Positions 25,498-34,826 of a stretch of DNA of 39,910 nt are shown piece by piece. This DNA comes from Magnetococcales bacterium. GTDB lineage: Bacteria > Pseudomonadota > Magnetococcia > Magnetococcales > UBA8363. How positions within the stretch are numbered: position 1 is the first letter of the stretch; the number at the start of each line of letters is the position of its first letter. The position numbers and the translations under genes are program-made. The stretch lies in contig JADGCV010000004.1 of NCBI GenBank assembly GCA_015228815.1, positions 1-39,910 on the forward strand, in the 5' to 3' direction. The notes below the pieces were generated by a model. The model searched no databases and had not been told where the DNA came from. It worked only from the letters and a program-made list of their open reading frames with translations.

Positions 25498-25547
25498 GAC
25501 TGAAAATCCTCGTGTCGATGGTTCGATTCCGTCCCTGGGCACCATAA
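25498..25547 (+). repeat. attR: 50-bp copy of the tRNA-Phe 3' half
   Basis: Identical to 13,327-13,376. Only the 3' part of the tRNA is present, with no acceptor 5' strand or D arm, so this is not a functional tRNA. It marks the right end of the integrated element. Confidence 0.93.
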
Positions 25548-25561
25548 GAAACAAAAACTTA

Positions 25562-25585
25562 GGCCACCTTCCCGGTGGCCTTTTT
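25562..25585 (+). terminator. Rho-independent terminator, originally of tRNA-Phe
   Basis: GGCCACC, a TTCCC loop, GGTGGCC and five T. It lies 15 bp after attR, where the tRNA gene would have ended before the insertion. It is now about 12.2 kb from the active tRNA. Confidence 0.85.
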
Positions 25586-25592
25586 GCAAGGA

Positions 25593-26336
25593 TTACTGAA
25601 GGGGGAACCCCTTCCCAGACCCATCCATTAATAATATTTGGTATCTATCGGTCAGTTCCTGCCAAAACCTGCAAAACAGGGGAGCCTTTCTGGCAATGAT
25701 CTGGGGATCCGCACACATAAGCAACTCGGGGGTATCTTCCTTTTTCGAGAAATGCCCCTTTGAAAAGTACTGGAGATGGGCATCGTCAAGCCACTGAGAA
25801 AGTTTGTCACGACAACTTCCAGTACTATCGTCCATGCTACTGAACTGTTCCGGATGCTCAAAATTGATGCCTCGGGTCGCCAAAGTGTAACGCATGGCGA
25901 CGTGATGGCCTTTGAACTTGGAGCAACGGCCAAAAGTTCCATCCCAATCGGCGACGAGCCAAGCCTCCACTTCCGGGGCGGCAAAGCCGACAATACAATC
26001 AAGGTCACAATTCATCTCCGACAGCACTGTTTCGATGGCCCCCTGGGCCAGTTTGTGATCGCGGCAATCCAGGTCATCCAAAATGAAGAGAAAGTCGGGG
26101 CGGTGATCGCTTCTTTGCAGAAGTTCTTGCAGCCGTTCGCGCAATTGCGGGATAAACGACTTGCCAGTTCGTCCCAGACCTGAAAGGGATCCCTTTTCTC
26201 CAGCCTTGTACGGCAGGGGGGATCTCTGGCGGATGGGCAATTGCCTCTCGAACCTGCAAGAAGGGAAATGCTTTTGGAGAAAAAGAGGCATTCTCAGTTC
26301 GCTGTAACCACCACCGGCCATCAACCAGGCTACCAT
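25593..26336 (-). CDS. TOPRIM/DUF4276-like partner of the adjacent ATPase
   Basis: A protein of about 247 residues. An N-terminal Gly-rich stretch with Glu (LMAGGGYSELRMPLF), the acidic FLFILDDLDCRD near 90, and APEVEAWLVADWD match the layout of RloB/DUF4276 TOPRIM-like nucleases. It overlaps the upstream ATPase stop by several bases; Met 26,336 has a GGGGG ribosome site, and Met 26,342 is also possible. The last 16 or so residues are encoded by a REP-like repeat, so the natural C-terminus may have been replaced. ATPase plus TOPRIM pairs such as AbiL act in abortive infection; that function is inferred. Confidence 0.65.
   Translation of the reverse strand: MVAWLMAGGGYSELRMPLFLQKHFPSCRFERQLPIRQRSPLPYKAGEKGSLSGLGRTGKSFIPQLRERLQELLQRSDHRPDFLFILDDLDCRDHKLAQGAIETVLSEMNCDLDCIVGFAAPEVEAWLVADWDGTFGRCSKFKGHHVAMRYTLATRGINFEHPEQFSSMDDSTGSCRDKLSQWLDDAHLQYFSKGHFSKKEDTPELLMCADPQIIARKAPLFCRFWQELTDRYQILLMDGSGKGFPLQ
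25598..25651 (+). repeat. REP-like repeat, left copy
   Basis: Nearly identical to 27,661-27,712, with two 1-base indels and one substitution. Its hairpin stem is GAAGGGG/CCCCTTC; the 3-nt loop reads GAA here and TTC in the other copy, an exact inversion. It overlaps the 3' end of the TOPRIM-like gene. Confidence 0.75.
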
Positions 26337-27610
26337 GGCCATCCCCCTACATCGGGATCCCCGACCCGATAAAGATCTCCCAGGTGCCAGCCCTCCACGT
26401 CCAACCTTTTGGAGAGGATCTCCCGGGAAAGGGGAGCAAGCGAAAAAAGTCCGTTACCTTCATGCCGGAAACAGTGAACCGACTCAACCCGATCCGAAAA
26501 ATGGTCCAGCAGATCGGCACTGTGGGTAATGACCACCACCTGGGTTGAGTCGGCGGCCTCCTTGATCCACCGGGCGAGGGTAGGCATCCAGGAGACATGT
26601 ATCCCCAGTTCCGGCTCGTCGATCACGATAAGGGAACCGGGATGGGGAGATTTGAGGATCACGGCCCAACAGAGCATTCGCACCGTGCCATCGGACAAAT
26701 CGGAAAGATAAAAGGGTTCCCTGGCTCCGTCCATGTGCCACTCGATGGAAAGGCGTAACCTTCCGGCCCGAACAGTGCGTACACGACGGGTTCCTGGCAG
26801 GATTTGGCGGCAGCTTTGGTTGATCCTTTCTTCGAAATCCAGGCTCTCCATGGAAAGATTATCCAGCACAGTGGCAATATTTTCGCCATTTGCATCAAGA
26901 ACAGTGTCCGACAACCCCACCCGGGGCTCGGAACTGCGGATGGTTTCCAAATTCATGGCATTGGCATTGTAAAATTGCCATTGGGCAATGGTCTCCAGAA
27001 GCTGCCGGCGGGCTTTGATAAGCGGAACGGTGTCAGGCGCAATACCGGAGTTTTCAAGCAAATGACCGATACTTCTTAAAACAAGAATGTCGTTCGTGAC
27101 TCCCGCAAGGCTTTGAAGTTTCCCCCCCGCCTGATCTTTGACGAATAGGGACGCCGTATCATGGTTGAAACCCATGCGACGCATATAATAGAAAGGTGAT
27201 GGTTTGTCCCCGATTCGACGCAAGCCATGAAGGCTCTCTTCTCCCGCATGGAACAGACTTGGCTTGCCCACGACCCGCACCGACACTTCGTACCGAAGAC
27301 CACTCGGAAACTCGTCTGCCTCGAAATCATAGGAAATTGCCATCTGTCCTGGCGTTGGCTTGATATTGGCGTCGGTGAGAAATCTGGGAGCACCCAGGCA
27401 ATCAATCAGAGCCGAGTCCAAGGAAGAAGTCTTTTGATTCGCGTATCCGGTCAAAACCTGCTTGAGAAAACGGAGCAAGGAAACAAGATTGGATTTGCCA
27501 CAACCATTGGGACCAATAAGCAGCGACAGTTGGCCCGGTACGAACCCGCGATCTTCAAGGGACAAATTCTTGAAATTCATTGAATTCAGTCGAGACAATG
27601 CAAGCATCAT
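26330..27610 (-). CDS. AAA/ABC-type ATPase, RecF/OLD-like (COG4637 style)
   Basis: A protein of about 426 residues. Walker A LLIGPNGCGKSNL is near residue 30. A signature-like YLSDLSDGTVRM, Walker B SLIVIDEPELGIH and the switch His in VVVITHSADLL lie in the C-terminal third. This is the split-ATPase layout of SMC/RecF/OLD proteins. The start is placed at Met 27,610, where homology-like sequence begins; the longer frame to 27,691 starts inside a REP-like repeat. It is followed without gap by the TOPRIM-like gene, as in AbiL/OLD-type defence pairs. DNA damage or phage sensing is possible. Confidence 0.8.
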   Translation of the reverse strand: MMLALSRLNSMNFKNLSLEDRGFVPGQLSLLIGPNGCGKSNLVSLLRFLKQVLTGYANQKTSSLDSALIDCLGAPRFLTDANIKPTPGQMAISYDFEADEFPSGLRYEVSVRVVGKPSLFHAGEESLHGLRRIGDKPSPFYYMRRMGFNHDTASLFVKDQAGGKLQSLAGVTNDILVLRSIGHLLENSGIAPDTVPLIKARRQLLETIAQWQFYNANAMNLETIRSSEPRVGLSDTVLDANGENIATVLDNLSMESLDFEERINQSCRQILPGTRRVRTVRAGRLRLSIEWHMDGAREPFYLSDLSDGTVRMLCWAVILKSPHPGSLIVIDEPELGIHVSWMPTLARWIKEAADSTQVVVITHSADLLDHFSDRVESVHCFRHEGNGLFSLAPLSREILSKRLDVEGWHLGDLYRVGDPDVGGWPW

Positions 27611-27633
27611 CAGCCCCGTTCCGAACCAAAACC

Positions 27634-27650
27634 TTGGGGCGTTGCCCCAA
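27634..27650. repeat. Small GC hairpin beside the right REP-like copy
   Basis: TTGGGGC, a GTT loop, GCCCCAA. Together with the adjacent palindrome it makes a two-hairpin REP-like unit of the type also seen at 60-77. Confidence 0.5.
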
Positions 27651-27660
27651 ACCCCACTGG

Positions 27661-27712
27661 GAAGGGGTTCCCCCTTCCCAGACCCATCCATAATAATATT
27701 GGTGTCTATCGG
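27661..27712 (+). repeat. REP-like repeat, right copy
   Basis: Second copy of the element at 25,598-25,651. It ends across the stop codon of the gene at 27,706. The two copies exactly bracket the ATPase/TOPRIM module. Confidence 0.75.
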
Positions 27713-28686
27713 GTGGTGGACAGGTCAATCGTGTCAAAGGCCATGGCACCGCCGTGATTGACCAACACCAGGCCATCGAATCCCCCGGAAATGACGACAT
27801 CCCGGAGCTGTAACAGGTTTCTCCCATCCACCCCGATCGTCATGATGCCATTGTCGGTCCGTTTCCACGACACCTCATGGCCCAGGCCATCCCCCAGGCC
27901 ATTGCCGGGAATCATCGCCAGTTGCTCCGGATGGCCCTGATCATTGTAACGGACAACGGCGACGGTCCGCTCCCGATCGGGGTCGGCATTCAGGAGCAGT
28001 CGATATCCCGAATCAAAGTCCTGCCCCAGGAACAGACCAACCTGGGCTTCCCCCTGGGCCGCATCGGCACGAAAGAGAAATCGCAACGAAAAAACATTGG
28101 GCACGGCGACCGGGACATGGATGACCGCCCCCTCCCCGCCAGTCTTTGTACCCCTCCGGTCACGCACGACCGCTCCCTGACGCCCGGGAATTTTACCGTC
28201 CGCAAGCAGTCCCACAAGCCCCATCACCATGTTCAATTCCGCATCCCTTTCCGACGGGACAGCGGCCTCGGAGTTCTCTCCGGAGGATTGCATCGGCAAG
28301 GAGTCGTCGTGGGACGTGGATGAAAACAACGCCCCCAAGGCATCGATATGAAAAGTTCCACCCACGACGGTCCAGGCAGGATTGTGTTCGAAATCGCCAT
28401 CGTCGAACCGCTCCAGCAACAAGGACCGTGGCCTGGCTCCCCGATTCTTTTCCAGAATCGTTTCCAGTTTCTCCAGAAACTCGGGACGGGCCGTCCGGTT
28501 TTTTCTTCCCTCTTCCAGCAACTGACGCAATTCTTCGCGGGTCGGGTCATTGTCCGCCCGAGCCAACCCGGAGGCCAACAGGGCCAGTCCAACGACGACA
28601 AACCATGACGTACACGACAACCTGGACTGCCTCGACACATTTGTTCCATGAACATGCGAAAACGTCGATTCAATGGGGTTTTTCAT
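27706..28686 (-). CDS. Exported protein with a LamG/concanavalin-like domain
   Basis: A 326-residue protein. A signal peptide (WFVVVGLALLASGLARA, cleavage near residue 44) leads to a charged helical stretch (REELRQLLEEGRKNRTARPE) and a beta-rich domain. Features such as VFSLRFLFRADAAQGEAQVG, YRLLLNADPDRERTVAVV and VDGRNLLQLRDVVI resemble laminin-G/DUF1080-like jelly rolls. The start at 28,686 overlaps the end of the preceding gene by 17 bp. A periplasmic or surface carbohydrate- or protein-binding role is possible; the exact function is unknown. Confidence 0.7.
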   Translation of the reverse strand: MKNPIESTFSHVHGTNVSRQSRLSCTSWFVVVGLALLASGLARADNDPTREELRQLLEEGRKNRTARPEFLEKLETILEKNRGARPRSLLLERFDDGDFEHNPAWTVVGGTFHIDALGALFSSTSHDDSLPMQSSGENSEAAVPSERDAELNMVMGLVGLLADGKIPGRQGAVVRDRRGTKTGGEGAVIHVPVAVPNVFSLRFLFRADAAQGEAQVGLFLGQDFDSGYRLLLNADPDRERTVAVVRYNDQGHPEQLAMIPGNGLGDGLGHEVSWKRTDNGIMTIGVDGRNLLQLRDVVISGGFDGLVLVNHGGAMAFDTIDLSTTR

Positions 28687-29461
28687 CACTGCCCGCGGCA
28701 CAGGAAGGGTTCTCGAAAATCCTGAAATAATTGTCAAGATACCATTTGGTGATCTCCTCCATCCTTCGGCCATGGTTTTCCCGAATGATGGCGGAGGCCA
28801 CGGCCCGGCGCTGAAATTCCGCGGCATCGATTCGTCCACTGTTCAATTCGTTTTGGTCTTGCTGTTCCAACAGGCGCAAGCGGGAAAAAATGGCATTCCT
28901 GGGACCGTAAACGGAATGAATCTGCTTCAAGGCATCGTAAATGGTCAGCTTCGCTTCGGGAGGTGGCGGTTCTTCAGGAGGCTCCTCCTTCAGGGTGACA
29001 CAATAATGCATCGGATCCGGCGCGGGCTGGGCAACCCGTACCCCTTTGAGAAAATAGTCGGAGGCATCGATCCAGGCCACCGACGGAGGTGTGGCGTTCA
29101 TCGCCGGTGGCGCGGAGGCGACCGCGGCGCTCCCCCTGGGGGTGGCCTGCGAATCATAATAATCCTGGAGGGAAATCCATGTGTCTGGCAACCGGCTTTG
29201 ACCCACCTTGGCCTCCCGTTCGATGCGATTCACAAAGGGACGATCCGAATACGATTGCCTTCGGAAACAAATGGCCCGGCACTCCGGGAAACGCCGTCCC
29301 CGAACCTGCCGCGCCAACCCATCCATCATGCCCATTTCATCGACCGACAAAGGAAGGAACATGAGCAATTCCGAACATGCAAACGCCAAACGAAGGACCG
29401 ACGGATCAATTTCATCCCGAAGATCAAATTCCCGCAAATCACCACCGGCGACATTTGACAC
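28670..29461 (-). CDS. Unknown protein
   Basis: A 263-residue soluble protein that is not recognised. It has a Pro-rich middle (EEPPEEPPPPEAKL) and a helical C-terminal part (YDALKQIHSVYGPRNAIFSR, later EITKWYLDNYFRIFEN). No signal peptide or catalytic motif is evident. It overlaps the next exported-protein gene and diverges from the TPR gene. The start is uncertain, as no clear ribosome site is seen. Confidence 0.6.
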   Translation of the reverse strand: MSNVAGGDLREFDLRDEIDPSVLRLAFACSELLMFLPLSVDEMGMMDGLARQVRGRRFPECRAICFRRQSYSDRPFVNRIEREAKVGQSRLPDTWISLQDYYDSQATPRGSAAVASAPPAMNATPPSVAWIDASDYFLKGVRVAQPAPDPMHYCVTLKEEPPEEPPPPEAKLTIYDALKQIHSVYGPRNAIFSRLRLLEQQDQNELNSGRIDAAEFQRRAVASAIIRENHGRRMEEITKWYLDNYFRIFENPSCAAGSDEKPH

Positions 29462-29629
29462 CGCCCGTTCTCTCGATCAGGATTTCTCCGCGACACCCAC
29501 AGCCAACCTCCCACGGACAAGGGTTTCATGGGCAGAAGAAAACATCGCAGCGTCCCATCATCCAGTCTCGCAGCCAGGAAGGGAGCCCCGACAAGACGCC
29601 ATCAGGCTTCTCCCTTCAAATCCGAAGAC

Positions 29630-31522
29630 ATGGAGATGGAAAACCTGTTTCAACGGGCACTCACCCACCATGGACAGGGACAGCTTGCCGAAGCGATGGC
29701 CGTGTATCGAAACGTGATCGCCCACTGCCCCGATCATGCGGCAGCCATGAACAATCTGGCGATGATCCATCATGACCTGGGAGAAGTACACACGGCGATC
29801 GATCTTTATCGCCAGGCCCTTTCATGTCGCCCCCGGTTTGCCGAAGTCTTGAACAATCTGGGCAGCCTGCTGCACCGGCAAGGGAATCACGACGAGGCCC
29901 ACGACCTGTTGCGCCAGGCCATCGCCATCCGGCCTGATTATGTCGCGGCCCAATTCAATCTGGGCATGCTTTTGAACGACATGGGTCGATGGGACGATGC
30001 CCTCCGACACCTGCGCGAAGCCTTGGCACGGCAACCGCATCATCCAGAAATCCACGTTCATCTGGGCGCACTCTGCCAACGGTTGCAGCGGCATGAGGAG
30101 GCGATGGACCATTATCGCCAAGGTTTGATGATTCAACCAAATAATCCTCATGCATACAACAACCTGGGACAACTCTGCCTCGATGCCGGCAGGCTGGAAG
30201 AAGCCCTGGACCACCTGCGGCACGCGGTCGTCCTCAAAGCCGATTTTCCCGAAGCATGGAACAATCTAGGAACCGTTCTCGATGCCCTGGGAGAAAGCAC
30301 CCATGCCCTGGAATGTTTCGCCAGGGCCCTGGAACTCAAGGCCGCCTTTCCCGAAGCACGCAATAATTGCGGCAACGTTCTTCTGCGGCTGGGAGCGCCC
30401 GAACGCGCCCTGGAATGGTATCGCGCCGCCCTGGAACTCCGGCCCGAATATCCCGAAGCCCTGTGCAACCTGGGAGGATGCCTGCATCAACTGGGACGAC
30501 TCGACGAGGCCCTGGCCGCGCTCGATCGATCACTGTCGCTTGCCCCCGACGATCCCTCATCCCATTACAATGAAAGCCTGATCCGCCTCTTGTCGGGAGA
30601 TTACGACCTGGGGTGGGCAAAATTTGAATGGCGTTGGCGTTCCCGCGATTTCAGATTCCATGGTCATCGTCAACCACTCTGGGATGGCACCCCCCATCCG
30701 CAAGCAACCCTTCTGGTCCACTGCGAACAGGGACTGGGCGACAGCCTTCAGTTCGTCCGCTTCATCCCCGCCATCAAATCCCTGGTCCACAAACTCATCC
30801 TTCTCTGTCCCGAACCCCTGAAACGCTTGTTCCGCACCATGACCGCCATCGACCAGCTCATCACCCCCGCCGACCCGATTCCCCCCTGCGATTTCCAGGC
30901 GCCCCTCATGAGCCTGCCCCATATTCTGCGGATCTCCCTCGATTCCATCCCCTGCCCGATTCCCTATCTGTTCCCCGAGGAAGAACTCATTCAACCGTTC
31001 CGGACCCGCCTGCAACAAGAGCCGACGATGAAAATCGGCCTGACCTGGCGTGGCAATCCAAGACAGAAAAACGACTGCCACCGGTCGATGGCTCCCGAAG
31101 CGCTCGCCCCGCTGCTGGATCTGCCGCGATGCACCTTCATCGGCTTGCAGAAAGAGACCGACCCAACCGCTCCAAATCCTTTTGCAAAACGGAACAATTT
31201 TATCGACATGAGCGATGAACTGACCGATTTTGCCGTGACGGCGGCACTGGTGTCACAACTGGACCTGGTGATTTCGGTCGATACCTCGGTCATCCACCTG
31301 ACCGGGGCCCTGGGGCGTCCCGGATGGGTCCTCCTGACCCGGGTGCCCGATTGGCGCTGGTTGCAAGATCGATCCGACAGTCCCTGGTATCCAACCCTGA
31401 GGCTGCTGCGCCAGTCGCGGCGCGGCGATTGGAACCAGGTCGTGGCGACCGCGGTGGTCAAATTGAAGGCAGTTCTGAATGAAACGGTCGGATTGCTCGA
31501 TCCCGAGTCAGACGACGATTAA
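29630..31522 (+). CDS. TPR-repeat protein with C-terminal glycosyltransferase domain
   Basis: A protein of about 630 residues. Residues about 5-325 are eight or nine tetratricopeptide repeats (for example AHAYNNLGQLCLDAGRLEEA-type units). The remainder is a glycosyltransferase-like domain with EQGLGDSLQFVRF, MKIGLTWRGNP and SVDTSVIHLTGALGRP, as in GT9/GT41-related enzymes. Such proteins modify surface proteins or flagellins in many proteobacteria; no substrate is visible here. The frame is open from 29,528, but Met 29,630 or 29,636 begins just before the first TPR and is preferred. Confidence 0.85.
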   Translation: MEMENLFQRALTHHGQGQLAEAMAVYRNVIAHCPDHAAAMNNLAMIHHDLGEVHTAIDLYRQALSCRPRFAEVLNNLGSLLHRQGNHDEAHDLLRQAIAIRPDYVAAQFNLGMLLNDMGRWDDALRHLREALARQPHHPEIHVHLGALCQRLQRHEEAMDHYRQGLMIQPNNPHAYNNLGQLCLDAGRLEEALDHLRHAVVLKADFPEAWNNLGTVLDALGESTHALECFARALELKAAFPEARNNCGNVLLRLGAPERALEWYRAALELRPEYPEALCNLGGCLHQLGRLDEALAALDRSLSLAPDDPSSHYNESLIRLLSGDYDLGWAKFEWRWRSRDFRFHGHRQPLWDGTPHPQATLLVHCEQGLGDSLQFVRFIPAIKSLVHKLILLCPEPLKRLFRTMTAIDQLITPADPIPPCDFQAPLMSLPHILRISLDSIPCPIPYLFPEEELIQPFRTRLQQEPTMKIGLTWRGNPRQKNDCHRSMAPEALAPLLDLPRCTFIGLQKETDPTAPNPFAKRNNFIDMSDELTDFAVTAALVSQLDLVISVDTSVIHLTGALGRPGWVLLTRVPDWRWLQDRSDSPWYPTLRLLRQSRRGDWNQVVATAVVKLKAVLNETVGLLDPESDDD

Positions 31523-31639
31523 TAAGAGTGCAACCTAACATACACGCATGCCTGTTATTTGATCGTTTCGATTAAATATTAATCATCCTCCGAACCCCTT
31601 GATGATGGCAAGCCATTGTTTTCTCGAAGAGTGTCCATC

Positions 31640-31655
31640 TGGCCTGGTCCTTGCT
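31640..31655 (+). promoter_or_regulatory. Sigma-54-type promoter of amtB-glnA
   Basis: TGGCCTGGTCCTTGCT matches the -24/-12 consensus (TGGC-N7-TTGCT) with correct spacing. It lies about 110 bp before amtB. Nitrogen-starvation control of amtB and glnA by sigma-54 and NtrC is common; no clear NtrC site was identified. Confidence 0.6.
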
Positions 31656-31762
31656 GTCCCGGATGGCAAACCGATAAAAAAAAACGCGGCTCATCCGTTA
31701 CCGACTGCGCGACATACATTTATAAAATCGGCCCAGCCACCGTATCCATCAAGTGATCGATC

Positions 31763-33082
31763 ATGCATAATCAATTAAAACCCACGCAAGTGGGCATGGC
31801 CATTGCGTTGTTGATGCTGCCTGGGAACGCCCTGGCGGAACCGGCGACACTCAACGCCGCCAACACCTCCTGGATCCTGACCGCGACTGCCCTGGTCCTG
31901 TTCATGACCCTTCCGGGACTGGCCCTGTTCTATGGTGGCCTCGTCCGGACCCGTAACGTCCTGTCAATCCTCATGCAATGTTTCAGCATCGCCTGTCTGG
32001 TCTCCACCGTCTGGTTCCTGTTCGTCTACAGCATGGCCTTCGGCAACGGCGGCCCCGCCAATTCATTCTGGGGCGGGTTGGAAAAGGTCCTTCTGACAGG
32101 CGTCGCCCCCGGATCCCTGACCGGTGACATTCCCGAATCGGTCTTCATCATGTTCCAGATGACCTTCGCGATCATCACCCCCGCCCTGGTCATCGGCGGC
32201 TTTGCCGAAAGGATCCGGTTTTCCGCGGTCCTTCTGTTTTCGGTGCTCTGGGTGATCGTCGTCTACGCGCCATTGTGCCATTGGGTATGGGGTGGCGGCT
32301 GGCTGGCCGGGATGGGGTTCATGGATTTTGCCGGAGGTTCGGTGGTCCACATCAACGCGGGCATCGCCGCCCTCGTCTCAGCCCTTGTGATCGGCAACCG
32401 GCATGGATTCCCCAAAACCCCCATGATGCCGCACAACATGACCATGGTCTTCACCGGGGCATCCATGTTGTGGGTCGGCTGGTTCGGCTTCAATGGCGGC
32501 AGCGCCCTGGCGGCCAACGGCAGTGCCGGCATGGCGATCCTGGTGACCCATCTGGGGGCGGCAACCGGTTCACTGGCCTGGATGACCATGGAGTGGATCC
32601 GACATGGAAAACCAAGCATTCTCGGTATCGTCACCGGCATGGTGGCGGGCCTCGGCACCATCACCCCCGCTTCCGGATTCGTCGGTCCCGCCGGGGCCGC
32701 GGTCATCGGACTTCTGGCGGGATGGGTCTGCTATTGGTTCACGCAGTTGATCAAACAACGCCTGAAAATCGATGATTCCCTGGATGTCTCTCCGGTACAC
32801 GGGGTCGGTGGGATCCTGGGAACGGTGTTGACGGGCGTTTTCGCCGCCCCGGCCCTGGGAGGGACGGGCCTCGCCTCCGGCGGTACCCTGGGACACCAGG
32901 TCGGCGTGCAATTGCTGGGCGTCGTCGCCACCCTCGCCTGGAGCGGCATTCTGACCTTCGTCATTCTCAAGGTCGTCGATGCCCTGGTGGGCTTGCGCGC
33001 CGACCGCGAACAGGAAACCGAAGGATTGGATCTGGCATTCCATGATGAAAAGGGATACAACCTTGACACCGGTTCCTTTTAA
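31763..33082 (+). CDS. amtB: Ammonium transporter
   Basis: A 439-residue Amt/Rh channel with a cleavable-type N-terminus (GMAIALLMLPGNALA) and about eleven membrane segments. Family stretches TLPGLALFYGGLVR, CHWVWGGGWLAGMGFMDFAG, GWFGFNGGSALAANG and DVSPVHGVGGILGTVLTG include the pore histidines. It takes up ammonium at low concentration and is usually controlled by a PII protein, but no glnK/glnB gene adjoins it. It is followed by glnA in the same orientation. Confidence 0.96.
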   Translation: MHNQLKPTQVGMAIALLMLPGNALAEPATLNAANTSWILTATALVLFMTLPGLALFYGGLVRTRNVLSILMQCFSIACLVSTVWFLFVYSMAFGNGGPANSFWGGLEKVLLTGVAPGSLTGDIPESVFIMFQMTFAIITPALVIGGFAERIRFSAVLLFSVLWVIVVYAPLCHWVWGGGWLAGMGFMDFAGGSVVHINAGIAALVSALVIGNRHGFPKTPMMPHNMTMVFTGASMLWVGWFGFNGGSALAANGSAGMAILVTHLGAATGSLAWMTMEWIRHGKPSILGIVTGMVAGLGTITPASGFVGPAGAAVIGLLAGWVCYWFTQLIKQRLKIDDSLDVSPVHGVGGILGTVLTGVFAAPALGGTGLASGGTLGHQVGVQLLGVVATLAWSGILTFVILKVVDALVGLRADREQETEGLDLAFHDEKGYNLDTGSF

Positions 33083-33198
33083 CGTAACCCCGGTGCATCA
33101 TGTTCATCTGGAGCGGTCCGCAGTCACCACGGACATCTCAAGAGACATGAATCCGGGTCAAACATCAACGTGTACGCAAGAGAGAGAGGATTGGCAGA

Positions 33199-34620
33199 AT
33201 GGCTGATCAAGACGCTGTAAAAAAAGTTATGGCCATGGTCAAGGAGCACGACATCAAGTTCGTGGACTTCCGTTTCACCGATTTTCACGGCAAGTGGCAA
33301 CACATCACCTGCCCGGTGCGCATGTTCAATGAAGATGTTTTCGAGAACGGCTTCGGCTTCGATGGATCCTCCATCGCCGGCTGGTGCGAGATCAACCATT
33401 CCGACATGGTCTTCAAACCCGATCCCACGACCGCGGTCCTCGATCCGTTTACCGAGGCGACTACCCTGGTTCTCATCGCCGACATCCACGACCCCTTCAC
33501 CGGCGAAGGCTACTCCCGCGACCCCAGGGCCGTGGCCAAACGGGCCGAGGCCTACCTGCAATACAGCGGCATCGGCGACACCGCCTATTTCGGTCCCGAG
33601 GCGGAATTTTTCATTTTCGATTCGGCCCGGTTCGGTGCCGGCATCAACTATGCCCAGGTCGAACTCGACTCCGAGGAAGGAAGCTGGAACAGCAACGCCG
33701 ATTATGAAGACGGCAACACCGGCCATCGTCCCGGCATCAAGGGCGGATATTTTCCCGTTCCCCCCGTCGATTCCTTCCAGGATCTGCGCTCCGAAATGTG
33801 CACGATGATGGAAGAAATGGGACTGAACATTGAATTCCATCATCATGAGGTCGCCACCGCCGGCCAGTGCGAAATCGACATGCGGTTCGATCGTCTGACC
33901 CTGATGGCCGACAACATCCAGAAATACAAATACGTCGTCCACAACGTCGCCCACGCCGCCGGAAAGACCGCCACCTTCATGCCCAAACCGCTTTCCGGCG
34001 ACAACGGCTCGGGAATGCACTGCCACGTCTCCATCTGGAAAAACGGTCAACCCGCCTTCGCGGGAAATCAGTACGCCGATCTTTCCCAGGAGGCGCTCTG
34101 GTTCATCGGCGGCATCAAGAAACATGCCCGCGCCCTCAACGGCTTCACCAATTCCTCCACCAACTCCTACAAGCGGCTGATCCCCGGTTTCGAGGCCCCG
34201 GTGCTTCTGGCCCATTCCGCCCGCAACCGTTCCGCGAGCATTCGCATCCCCGCCGCCAGCAATCCGAAGGCCAAGCGTTGCGAGGTCCGTTTCCCCGACC
34301 CCGCCTCCAACCCCTACCTTGCCTTTGCCGCCATCCTGATGGCGGGGATCGACGGCATCGAAAACAAAATCGATCCGGGCCCTCCCATGGAAAAGAACCT
34401 CTACGACCTGCCCCCGGAAGAATTGAAAAGCATCCCCACCGTCTGCGGATCGCTGCGGGAAGCGTTGGAGGAACTCTCCAAGGATCGTGAATTTCTGAAA
34501 AAGGGCAATGTCTTCAGCGATGATCTCATCGATGCCTGGATCAACCTGAAAATGGGCGAAGTCTACCGCATGGAACACACCCCCCATCCGGTCGAATTCC
34601 TCATGTACTATAGTTCCTGA
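33199..34620 (+). CDS. glnA: Glutamine synthetase, type I
   Basis: A 473-residue enzyme making glutamine from glutamate, ammonia and ATP. Typical features are [11 protein letters not shown] near 54, [10 protein letters not shown] near 132, the metal- and ATP-site residues around [14 protein letters not shown], and [12 protein letters not shown]. Tyr402 in NLYDLPPEE is the conserved adenylylation site, so GlnE control is expected. A GAGG site precedes ATG 33,199. Pairing with amtB links ammonium uptake to assimilation. Confidence 0.98.
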   Translation: MADQDAVKKVMAMVKEHDIKFVDFRFTDFHGKWQHITCPVRMFNEDVFENGFGFDGSSIAGWCEINHSDMVFKPDPTTAVLDPFTEATTLVLIADIHDPFTGEGYSRDPRAVAKRAEAYLQYSGIGDTAYFGPEAEFFIFDSARFGAGINYAQVELDSEEGSWNSNADYEDGNTGHRPGIKGGYFPVPPVDSFQDLRSEMCTMMEEMGLNIEFHHHEVATAGQCEIDMRFDRLTLMADNIQKYKYVVHNVAHAAGKTATFMPKPLSGDNGSGMHCHVSIWKNGQPAFAGNQYADLSQEALWFIGGIKKHARALNGFTNSSTNSYKRLIPGFEAPVLLAHSARNRSASIRIPAASNPKAKRCEVRFPDPASNPYLAFAAILMAGIDGIENKIDPGPPMEKNLYDLPPEELKSIPTVCGSLREALEELSKDREFLKKGNVFSDDLIDAWINLKMGEVYRMEHTPHPVEFLMYYSS

Positions 34621-34648
34621 TCCACAAATCGGTTCAGGTTTTGCCTCC

Positions 34649-34686
34649 AGCCCTCTTCAGGTCATTGAAGAGGGCTTATTTTTTTT
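34649..34686 (+). terminator. Rho-independent terminator of glnA
   Basis: An 11-bp stem (AGCCCTCTTCA, loop GGTCAT, TGAAGAGGGCT) is followed by TATTTTTTTT. It lies about 30 bp after the glnA stop. Confidence 0.92.
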
Positions 34687-34826
34687 CCACGATGCCCACC
34701 GATCGAACGTCCCGGAAGGAACGATCCATGGCCCCGGATCACGAGGGGAATTATTGGTCGATCAATTCATTCGATCACTTTCAAACGCGCGACAATGGCC
34801 TTATTGTATTTCAAATCTGGGATCTT

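Noticed and set aside
25498-25547. A second tRNA-Phe gene
   Set aside because: Only the 3' half is present and the acceptor 5' strand and D arm are missing; it is the attR repeat.
33124-34587. 487-codon open frame antisense to glnA
   Set aside because: glnA is unmistakable on the plus strand; the antisense frame is a codon-usage shadow.
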